A DNA stretch of 64,000 bases from an uncultured candidate division Zixibacteria bacterium (lineage in GTDB: Bacteria > Zixibacteria > MSB-5A5 > SM1-73): the NCBI GenBank assembly GCA_903908285.1, contig CAIVRH010000035.1:1-64000 (forward strand), in the 5' to 3' direction. The position numbers and the translations under genes are program-made. Below the pieces are notes generated by a model that searched no databases, had not been told where the DNA came from, and was given only the letters and a program-made list of their open reading frames with translations. How positions within the stretch are numbered: position 1 is the first letter of the stretch; each line of letters begins with the position of its first letter. Of the stretch, positions 56,763 to 64,000 are shown one piece after another.

Positions 56763-59700
56763 TTATGACGAGGAGATTTTCGTGGTTTTCTTTATTTTGT
56801 ATCTTTTTATTCTTCTTCGCAAGGTGGGTTCGGTTATCCCCAACTCTTTGGCAGCCCGGGATTGATTCCATTCATTCTTGTCTAAGGTCTTTAGTATCTT
56901 TTTCTTTTCCACCCACCTCAATACTTCCTGGAGTTTCCCATATCTATCTAAATTAACCATGGATTTAGTTTTCATTACCTCCCGGGGCAAAAGCCTTTCA
57001 GGAAAAGAGCCGTCATCGCTCAATAAAATTGAACTTTCCATGAGATGCTCGAGTTCTCTCACATTACCAGGCCAGCTATAGTCTTTCAAAAGTTCAATGG
57101 TTCGCTTACTGAACTTGATCGGTGGTTTGTTATTCTCCCGGGAATGTTTTTCGAGAAAATAGTAGATGAGCAAAGGGATATCTTCCTTTCTTTCCCGGAG
57201 GGGGGGGATGTTGATCACTATGGGATTCAATCTGAAATATAAATCCTTCCGGAAAGAGCGCTCCTCGATCTTTTTCTCCAGATCCATGTTGGTGGCACTA
57301 ATCACTCGGATGTCAACTGAGATTGTCTTTTGACCGCCGACTCTTTCGAATTCCTTCTCCTGCATTACTCTCAATACTTTGGCTTGAACCGAGAGGTTCA
57401 TGTCGCCTATCTCATCTAAGAATATGGTTCCTCCGTCAGCCAATTCGAACTTGCCCTTTCTGAAACCTACGCCGGTAGCGGTTCTATCTTCAATGCCAAA
57501 AAGCTCGCTTTCCAGTAAAGTTTCGGGCAAAGCCGCGCAGTTGACTTTTATGAAGGGACCGTCGCTTCTGGGGCTTTTGGAATGAATCAGATTGGCAATT
57601 AATTCTTTGCCGGTTCCGTTTTCGCCTAAGATTAAGATGCTGGCCTTGGAGTAAGCTACTTTTTCCACGATATTAAATACCTCCTGCATCTTGTTACTTG
57701 TTCCGATGATTCCCGGATGTTCATAAATTATGTGCAATGTTTCTTTCAGCTGAAATATTTCCTCGTTGGCTTGAACATATAGTTCGCTTTTCTCAATGGC
57801 GGTAGCTATCAGATTGGCAAAAGCCTTGAGGAAATCCACGTCTTCGGAGGAAAAAATCGCGGGGAGACTGCGATGATCCAAATAGACGGTTCCGATGAGT
57901 CGGTTCTTGGTTTTCAAAGGCACGCAGAGAATGGATAAGATGTTGTACGTGATTACGCTCTGTCTTTTAGCAAAACGGGAATCTTTACGGGCATCTTCAA
58001 CAATTAGGGGAGTATCGCCTTTTATTACATCTTTTAAAACCTGGCGACTGATGGCTATGGCATCCCTGGAGGTTTCTTTTTCTATTCCTTGCGCAATCTT
58101 CACCTCAAAACTTCTATCCTTATCCGAATAGAAAATGATCGCACCTCTTTCGGCGTTCAAGAGCTTAATGATCAATTCCAGCGCTTGGGTTAACAACTCA
58201 TCCGTGTCCCAAATATTGTTTAATAATTCAGCCAATTGGTAAAATGTGCCGATTCGCTCGTTTTCCAATATCTTCAGATCTTTTATCTGCTCTAACACAG
58301 ACTCCACCTCCTTTATTTTTGGCCGGACTTCGGCTTTCTTAAAAGCGTTTAGTGCCTCTGCCAGGAATCCCTTGGCTTCCTTGAATCTTCCTAATTCCAT
58401 TTTGATCCGCCCGGTTTCCAAATAGGTTCGACCCAATTCCAATTTTGCTTGCAGTTCTCTTGAGGTTTTGGCACTGGCGGATAAAAGCAGAAGGGAGTTG
58501 CGGTAATCTTTGCGGGCTTTCATTAAGCCGGCCTGGATTCTTTGGAAGGTTGCACCAAGAAATTTAATGTCGTTTTGTTGAAGAAATTCCTGTACCGGTT
58601 TTAAATGAATTTCTGCCTGGTTTAAATCGCCAATGCTTACGGATAACTCGGCTAAGCTGAGCCTGACCTCGGCTTCAGCTTTTCTGTTTGCCTGCTTCCG
58701 ATACCGACTTAAAGCTTCAAGCAGATAGGTTTTGGCTCGGTCATAGTCCGACAATTGTATGAAAACATTCCCTAAAATCGCTTGACTGTCAGCTATCCCC
58801 GCTTCCTCTCCCAGCTCTTGTCTTATTTTCAAACTTTTATTCAGATACCACATGGCCTGGTCGAACTCCTCTCGTTTCGCATACAGATCTCCGAGGTTAA
58901 AGTAAACTAATGCCACCCCTCCCTTGTACCGCCCGGTTCGAAACTGGACAATGGCCCGGTTAAAATATTCCAAAGCCAGCGACAGCTCACCTCGTCTTAA
59001 ATAGATCAAGCCCATATTGTTGTGGATAAAAGCGAATCCGACCGGATCAGCAGTTCTTTGCTGAAGCTCGTAGGCTTTTTGCAGATACTCCAGAGCCTTA
59101 TCCCAGGAATTTGAATCCAAATAAACTGTGCCAAGGTTAATGAATACTATGGAAAGGCGGTACTGATCCCCGAGACTCACTTGAAGGTCCAGACATTTTT
59201 GAAAATACTCTATGGCTTCTTTGATATCTCCCCGGATTCTGGCTATGGCGGCCAGATTGCCATAACTATCAGCTATCTTTTGCCTGTTTCCCAGTTGTAT
59301 GAAAACTTTAAGTCCCTCATTATAAAACTGATTTGCCTTTAGGTAATTTCCGAGAGTCATATATAGGCTGCCTAAGGCACTAAAAACAGTCCCCTTTTCC
59401 CAGGAGGCGGTTTCCGTTTTCAGTATATTAGAAGCCTCATCGAATTTATCCCGGGCTTTTTGATATTTCGACTCCCTGAGATAAACCCAGCCTAACTCCA
59501 TCAAGGTGATGGCATGCTCTCCTGACGGAGAGGTCATGCCTGAACATTCCAAGGATTTCTCCAGATATTTTACAGCCTGCTCATGTAGGGCCATCTTCCC
59601 GCAGATCTTCCCCGCCTTTTTGTACAACCGGGCTGGTCTCCGATTTCCCGAATCTTTTGCTTCCCCAATCCCCAGCGCTTTTTGGTAAAGTATTAGGCTC

Positions 59701-61790
59701 ATTTCTGATTCCCCAACCAGACCATATTGGTCCGCCAAATACTCCAGTATTTCTTCCGGAGAGAGGGGGGATGAGGATGACTCCTGCTCCAGCATTTCCA
59801 GAACCCGGGTATATTGGACGATGGCCTCGGTGTGGTCGGATTCTTTTTCCGCTCTTTTGGCTGCGGAGAGGGAATATTTAAGGGCAGGTTCTACCTCCCC
59901 GGCCCGGTAAAAATGGGTTGCCAGCTGGCTGAAATACTCCTCGGGGTTTGAATGGCTCCATTTCTCTAATATCTCTCCCGCCTTTTGATGCAGTTTTTTT
60001 CTTCTTTCGGGATCGATCCGGTCATATATGTATCTTCGGAACAGATTATTTACAAATCTTACTTCCCTTTTATCTGCGCTAAACGCTGGCATCACCAAAC
60101 CATGTGAGAGGGCATCATTTAACCGGGAGGTGAGACTCATTTCATTATAGCCGGTCATTTGCATCAGGTTTTCCAATTCGATTTCCCTTTCCCAGACCGA
60201 AGCATAATCTAAGAGTTCCATACTATCCGGATTCAAACTGGCGGTGCGGCGTGCGATCTTTTCCTTTACTCTTTGAGGAATCGGGTTTTCCTCTATACTC
60301 TGCGGCTTTAATGACCATTTGTCTTCCGACCGGAAAATGCTGCCGGTCTCCGCTGCCGAATCCATTATTTGGCCAATCAGCCATGGATTACCCCCGGTGG
60401 TTTCATGTATGAGCGCGGAGAGTTTTTCGGTTCCTCCTTTCCAATCAAACATCAAACCAAGCAGTTTCCCGGTTTCATCTCCGGTTAAGTCGTTCAAATT
60501 CATGCTAACTAATGAATCCCCGCTGGATAGGTGGATTTTATTTTCCCAATCAACTATCCTCCGACTATCTTCATGACCGGTTATCTCATTGATCAGGGTA
60601 AAACATACCAGAAAATTATCACCCTGCAGATGGGATGCAAATTCCGAGAGAAATTCAAAAAATGAATCATCGGCTTGTTCCAAATGCTCGAAGATCAAAA
60701 CTTTCGGTTGAGAATTACCAGCCAGATGCGGAAGGAATCTGGCTTTAAAATCCTGCATGGATCTGATATCTTTCACCGGAACGGTCAACGATATAAAGCC
60801 TTCAACTTGTGATCTGGCGGAGAATTCTTCCACCAGCCGGGTCTTCCCGATTCCGGACTCACCGGAGATTAGGATAAATTGGAGCCCTTTGCTGCCAGCC
60901 TGCGCCAGGCTGTCTTTTAAGGCTGAGAGTTCTTTTTCCCTTCCTACGAACTCAGCTGAACGGATCAAACTTTTACTCAGCAGGTTTTCCGGTTGATCCA
61001 GTTTGATACCGGTGATACTTTGGATTTGATCCGCAGCCTCCCGGGCTGAAAAGAATCGATCCATCGGATCTTTCTCCAACAGTTTAAGGATCAGATCCCG
61101 CAGTTCCTTCGATAGAGAATCACTTTCCGGGATAACCACATCTTTTTCCAGGTGGCTTTTGGCCAGATCCATGGGATCGTCATCATTAAACGGAGGCTTT
61201 CCAAACAGGCTTTCGTAGAGCAGAACACCTACCGAGTAGAGGTCCGCCTGCATGGTATATTTTTCCCCTCGGATTATCTCGGGTGCAAGATAGGGGAGGG
61301 TTCCTTTCCAGCGGGATGGGTCTTCCACTTTTTCATATTCGGCCAAGCCAAAATCGGTGAATTTGACTTGGACTTGACCGTCGGGTAGTGCGGTGATCAG
61401 GATATTGGAAGGTTTAATGTCACCATGGATTATTTTCTTGGAGTGAAGAAAATCCAGAGTCGACAGAATCTGGAGCAGAAGCAGGTAGAGTCTGGAGTGG
61501 TCCGGGGGAAAGAGAAATTCCTCCCACCGGCAGGCTGGCACATATTCCATGGAAAAGTACGGTTCACACTTTTCGGTGAAGCCAAAGTCGAATGCTTGAA
61601 CGATATTGGGATGATGAAGTTTTTTCAGTAAAAGGAACTCGCCTTTGAACCGCGCGATAAGTTCAGGCTCGTTGCTTGCAAGGATTTTTAGAGCAACGGT
61701 TTCCTGGCTTAATAAATCGACCGCCCGGAGAACTCTCCCCATGCCCCCTGAACCGATCTCTTCTATGATCCGATATCTCTTTAGACTCAT
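56763..61790 (-). CDS. Fusion: Ser/Thr kinase - ATPase - TPR - GAF - sigma-54-type AAA+ - Fis HTH
   Basis: A 1675-residue single polypeptide. Kinase (1-270): Lys35, non-RD HGD with Asp124, DFG Asp146. STAND/AAA ATPase (~280-660): Walker A GESGIGKT at 310-317. TPR block (~640-1180) with NMGLIYLRRGE and YAKREEFDQAM units. GAF (~1187-1345). Sigma-54-type AAA+ (~1360-1600): Walker A GENGTGKE at ~1389; the GAFTGA loop is replaced by a TATGV-type variant (ELFGIEDRTATGVGFRKG), so sigma-54 contact is uncertain. Fis-type HTH (NQSRAAKELGITEPTLRRRI) ends the protein. The chain would pass a phosphorylation or oligomerisation signal directly to transcription. It is the likely activator of the promoter at 56455 (inference). 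Confidence 0.93.
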   Translation of the reverse strand: MSLKRYRIIEEIGSGGMGRVLRAVDLLSQETVALKILASNEPELIARFKGEFLLLKKLHHPNIVQAFDFGFTEKCEPYFSMEYVPACRWEEFLFPPDHSRLYLLLLQILSTLDFLHSKKIIHGDIKPSNILITALPDGQVQVKFTDFGLAEYEKVEDPSRWKGTLPYLAPEIIRGEKYTMQADLYSVGVLLYESLFGKPPFNDDDPMDLAKSHLEKDVVIPESDSLSKELRDLILKLLEKDPMDRFFSAREAADQIQSITGIKLDQPENLLSKSLIRSAEFVGREKELSALKDSLAQAGSKGLQFILISGESGIGKTRLVEEFSARSQVEGFISLTVPVKDIRSMQDFKARFLPHLAGNSQPKVLIFEHLEQADDSFFEFLSEFASHLQGDNFLVCFTLINEITGHEDSRRIVDWENKIHLSSGDSLVSMNLNDLTGDETGKLLGLMFDWKGGTEKLSALIHETTGGNPWLIGQIMDSAAETGSIFRSEDKWSLKPQSIEENPIPQRVKEKIARRTASLNPDSMELLDYASVWEREIELENLMQMTGYNEMSLTSRLNDALSHGLVMPAFSADKREVRFVNNLFRRYIYDRIDPERRKKLHQKAGEILEKWSHSNPEEYFSQLATHFYRAGEVEPALKYSLSAAKRAEKESDHTEAIVQYTRVLEMLEQESSSSPLSPEEILEYLADQYGLVGESEMSLILYQKALGIGEAKDSGNRRPARLYKKAGKICGKMALHEQAVKYLEKSLECSGMTSPSGEHAITLMELGWVYLRESKYQKARDKFDEASNILKTETASWEKGTVFSALGSLYMTLGNYLKANQFYNEGLKVFIQLGNRQKIADSYGNLAAIARIRGDIKEAIEYFQKCLDLQVSLGDQYRLSIVFINLGTVYLDSNSWDKALEYLQKAYELQQRTADPVGFAFIHNNMGLIYLRRGELSLALEYFNRAIVQFRTGRYKGGVALVYFNLGDLYAKREEFDQAMWYLNKSLKIRQELGEEAGIADSQAILGNVFIQLSDYDRAKTYLLEALSRYRKQANRKAEAEVRLSLAELSVSIGDLNQAEIHLKPVQEFLQQNDIKFLGATFQRIQAGLMKARKDYRNSLLLLSASAKTSRELQAKLELGRTYLETGRIKMELGRFKEAKGFLAEALNAFKKAEVRPKIKEVESVLEQIKDLKILENERIGTFYQLAELLNNIWDTDELLTQALELIIKLLNAERGAIIFYSDKDRSFEVKIAQGIEKETSRDAIAISRQVLKDVIKGDTPLIVEDARKDSRFAKRQSVITYNILSILCVPLKTKNRLIGTVYLDHRSLPAIFSSEDVDFLKAFANLIATAIEKSELYVQANEEIFQLKETLHIIYEHPGIIGTSNKMQEVFNIVEKVAYSKASILILGENGTGKELIANLIHSKSPRSDGPFIKVNCAALPETLLESELFGIEDRTATGVGFRKGKFELADGGTIFLDEIGDMNLSVQAKVLRVMQEKEFERVGGQKTISVDIRVISATNMDLEKKIEERSFRKDLYFRLNPIVINIPPLRERKEDIPLLIYYFLEKHSRENNKPPIKFSKRTIELLKDYSWPGNVRELEHLMESSILLSDDGSFPERLLPREVMKTKSMVNLDRYGKLQEVLRWVEKKKILKTLDKNEWNQSRAAKELGITEPTLRRRIKRYKIKKTTKISSS

Positions 61791-62120
61791 TAATTCTAAG
61801 TCAGGCTAAGAGCTGTGTATGATCAAGTGTTTCGTCTACAGGTTAAATATAATGCATAATGTAGTAATTCCAAATGGTTTTTGGTTAATTCCCGTTAGGG
61901 TAACACTCCGGGAATTTCACAATACTAAAAAAGGAAGAAGAAGAGAGCACCATTATTCCCCCAGGTTAGCCCCTTCCGGAAAAACCACTTGCAGAGAGAG
62001 CACAACCCCCACCGGGTTTCGGGATATATAAACAAATTAAGGGTATGCAAAAATCCCCCAATGTCTATGGGGGATTAAGTTGATCAGAATGAGCGAGGGA
62101 ACGCCGAAGCACCCGGTTTG
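61791..62120. other. Intergenic region with terminator
   Basis: Contains only the deacetylase terminator (62053-62075) and AT-rich sequence upstream of the fusion kinase gene. No -24/-12 promoter is found for the fusion gene. Confidence 0.5.
62053..62075 (-). terminator. Terminator of the polysaccharide deacetylase gene
   Basis: AATCCCCCA/TGGGGGATT stem; on the minus strand it is followed by TTTTTG. Confidence 0.8.
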
Positions 62121-62879
62121 CTACTGGAAGGTTTCCACTTTAATCAGATTTTGATTTTCCGAAAGGTACTGTAAAATGTACTTAAAAGACTGAAGGTTTA
62201 GGATATTTTTCGTTTCTTTGTTTGTTTTGGTGCAAAAACCGTGAAAAATCAAAATCAGAAGTTTTCGCTGGGTAATGGCAAGATCGATCCAGGATTTAAC
62301 GGTATCCAGCGGGGTTTGGGTTTTGACATAATAACCCCTCAATACATAAGAATTAAGATTGTCTTCAAGCCCCGGGTCCGTGGTTCTGCCGGCGATGTGA
62401 TTCAATTTGACTAAATTGACGGTCTTTTCATCGTAAAGTCCAGCGGGGTAAGCAAATACATTGGCATTAAATCCCTTTTCCTTCAAACATGAATAGCAGG
62501 AATTGATATCCGAGCTGTCTGGAAAGATCAGATGATTCCAGCCATGATTGTATATATTCCAGCCGTCTGTATGAAGAGACTCTATCTGATGCCAGGTCAT
62601 CTTATCGCAAGGTTTATCTCCCCACCGGACCGAATCGGTGGGACCTTTGGAGTTTGGCTCATCCGGACAGACCTGCCCGCATATCACAAAACAGTTGCCT
62701 TTAAAACCCAGGGAGTCCATGAGGGGTTTAGCCAGATAATAGACACTGGCATAACCGTCGTCAAAAGTTAATATGCAGACAGCCGTGTTTTGGGTTGACA
62801 ATTCAGGCACAGGCTCAGTGGGCTTATGGCTGCAAGACAGACTGATAAGGATCGTGACAGAGAGTAGCAGTCTTTTCAT
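62121..62879 (-). CDS. Polysaccharide deacetylase (NodB fold) lipoprotein
   Basis: This is a 252-residue exported protein. An N-terminal hydrophobic segment ends in Cys16 (ISLSC), a lipoprotein-like site. The NodB domain has TFDDGY (catalytic Asp) and the metal ligand motif NHGWNH, plus FAYPAG (NodB motif 3). It would deacetylate a surface glycan or peptidoglycan-like polymer. Several Cys residues (CGQVCPDEP, CYSCLK) may form disulfides. Confidence 0.9.
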   Translation of the reverse strand: MKRLLLSVTILISLSCSHKPTEPVPELSTQNTAVCILTFDDGYASVYYLAKPLMDSLGFKGNCFVICGQVCPDEPNSKGPTDSVRWGDKPCDKMTWHQIESLHTDGWNIYNHGWNHLIFPDSSDINSCYSCLKEKGFNANVFAYPAGLYDEKTVNLVKLNHIAGRTTDPGLEDNLNSYVLRGYYVKTQTPLDTVKSWIDLAITQRKLLILIFHGFCTKTNKETKNILNLQSFKYILQYLSENQNLIKVETFQ

Positions 62880-63261
62880 CTACTCCTCCTACTCAGACGA
62901 TTTCCCTACCCGGACCACCCCACCCGGGAACAGTCCAATCCTTCTGGGAACCTTTAAGCCTTCTTTGCGGTATTGTCCGGTTAAATCTTGTTTTCCGGAT
63001 ACTCCGCTGTTACAGAACAAAGCAGAAGACTTTCTGGGAAACGACTAAGCAAAATCCAAGCTGCCAATAATCCGCATTTCATTATTTTGGTTTACATCCT
63101 TAAAATAAACCAAGAAAGTTTTATGTCAAGGATTAAATTCAGGATAAACAGAAAAATCCCGATCTACCTACTGCAACCATCATTGCGTATTATCAGGGTG
63201 AGTCGGCTGGTTTATTCTGCACCGTGTATTTTCATCAACCACAGGATAAGAAGGATAGAAG
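62880..63261. other. Divergent intergenic region
   Basis: Between the deacetylase (minus) and the MtfA-like gene (plus). An in-frame TAG at 63256-63258 limits the start of the latter. No other feature is recognised. Confidence 0.4.
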
Positions 63262-64000
63262 TTGACTTTTCAAACATTAATTTGGCTGACCACAGCACTT
63301 ATAGGATTATTCCTAATAATTATTTTGGGCAAACCACTGTATCGTAATTACCAGCGTAGACAACTTATCGATAAGCCATTTCCCCCGGAATGGGAGGAAA
63401 TCCTGAACCGGAGCGTTGTTCTTTACCGCTACCTGCCCGACCCGCTGAAGAGGGAGCTTAAAGGTCATATCAATGTTTTTTTGGGAGAGAAGATTTTTGA
63501 AGGATGCGGAGGGTTGAAAATAACCGATGAGATAAGAGTCACTATTGCCGCACAGGCGTGTATTTTGTTGTTGAACCGGAAACCCACATATTATCCTACT
63601 CTTTGCACCATTTTAGTGTATCCTGGTGCTTATATTAACAAAATAGTCACTATTGATGGTATGCTGCACACTGAGGTAACAGTCCCTCTGGCTGGAGAAT
63701 CCTGGACCCGGGGGGAGGTCGTTTTAGGTTGGGATTTTGTAAGGAAACAAGTGTTAAATCTCGCCAAAGGGCATAATGTAGTTTTGCACGAATTTGCTCA
63801 CCAGCTGGATCAGGAGGATGGCACAGCCAACGGAGCCCCGATTCTGGAGAAGGGAACCAGCTATAGGACCTGGGCGCGGGTTTTGAGTAAGGAATATGAG
63901 AAACTGCGGAAAAACGCGCTTTCGGGCAGGAAGGATATTATGGATGCATACGGTGCTACCAACCCGGCGGAGTTTTTTGCGGTGGCTACCGAAACCTTCT
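63262..64000 (+). CDS. mtfA: MtfA-like zinc metallopeptidase (M90), partial
   Basis: The gene runs off the right edge. An in-frame TAG lies just upstream at 63256, so TTG 63262 is the first possible start. One membrane segment (residues ~7-25) precedes a soluble part with PFPPEWEEIL and the zinc-binding HEFAHQLDQEDG (HExxH) motif of the MtfA/DgsA-anti-repressor family. In E. coli MtfA acts on the glucose-PTS regulator Mlc. The N-terminal membrane anchor is a feature of related proteins in other phyla. Confidence 0.85.
   Translation, partial: MTFQTLIWLTTALIGLFLIIILGKPLYRNYQRRQLIDKPFPPEWEEILNRSVVLYRYLPDPLKRELKGHINVFLGEKIFEGCGGLKITDEIRVTIAAQACILLLNRKPTYYPTLCTILVYPGAYINKIVTIDGMLHTEVTVPLAGESWTRGEVVLGWDFVRKQVLNLAKGHNVVLHEFAHQLDQEDGTANGAPILEKGTSYRTWARVLSKEYEKLRKNALSGRKDIMDAYGATNPAEFFAVATETF

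Overview
The window looks like a chromosomal segment of a free-living, Gram-negative, uncultivated bacterium of the FCB (Fibrobacteres-Chlorobi-Bacteroidetes) neighbourhood, perhaps a Zixibacteria- or KSB1-like lineage. Secreted proteins end in NPNPFN-type T9SS (type IX secretion) sorting domains. A family of secreted proteins ends in paired dockerin-like repeats (GDxNxDGxxDxGDVVYLINYLF). Signalling proteins are very large, with many PAS, GAF and TPR modules. The taxonomic placement is inference. UGA is an ordinary stop codon elsewhere in the window (for example at the ends of the genes at 27379 and 47983), so the genetic code is standard.

Layout. 0.2-4.1 kb: a PD40 beta-propeller lipoprotein and a T9SS-type subtilase. 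4.2-10.0 kb (minus strand): a GAF-PAS histidine kinase followed by a Ser/Thr kinase-ATPase-TPR protein. 10.6-20.5 kb (plus strand): four secreted dockerin proteins, three of them preceded by copies of one noncoding upstream region. 20.6-25.9 kb (minus): housekeeping genes (mutS2, cvpA, yqeY, rpsU, an RNase Z-like hydrolase). 26.1-29.3 kb: a four-gene two-component operon with two small membrane proteins. 29.6-39.9 kb (minus): sugar epimerase, T9SS FG-GAP protein, GNAT acyltransferase, serine-palmitoyltransferase-like enzyme, a Mg-chelatase I/D-type pair, a TrmH-type methylase and ilvC. 40.1 kb: a candidate small RNA. 40.6-48.0 kb: a 2457-residue hybrid kinase with about 13 PAS domains. 48.0-55.1 kb: PAP2 enzyme, WYL regulator, NtrC-type regulator, REC-GAF protein, RlmI-like methylase. 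55.4-61.8 kb: a sigma-54 signalling locus. 62.1-64.0 kb: polysaccharide deacetylase and a partial MtfA-type peptidase.

Two systems stand out. (1) The gene at 10639-12747 has a single in-frame UGA exactly at the first position of a thioredoxin-like CxxC motif (UxxC), with a hairpin just downstream that fits the bacterial SECIS rules. It is probably a secreted selenoprotein in which a Sec-containing Omp28/thioredoxin-like domain is fused to a PKD domain, a C13 (legumain-like) cysteine peptidase and a dockerin. (2) At 55.4-61.8 kb a single protein joins a Ser/Thr kinase, an AAA/STAND-type ATPase, TPRs, a GAF domain, a sigma-54-type AAA+ domain and a Fis-type HTH. It lies beside a near-consensus -24/-12 promoter that would drive a 68-residue exported or membrane peptide and a degenerate sigma-54-type ATPase. 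This looks like a kinase-controlled peptide locus. The 4.2-10.0 kb locus is a split, sigma-54-free relative of the same architecture.

No rRNA, tRNA, CRISPR array, transposase, cohesin or selenocysteine machinery gene (selA/B/C/D) was seen in the window.
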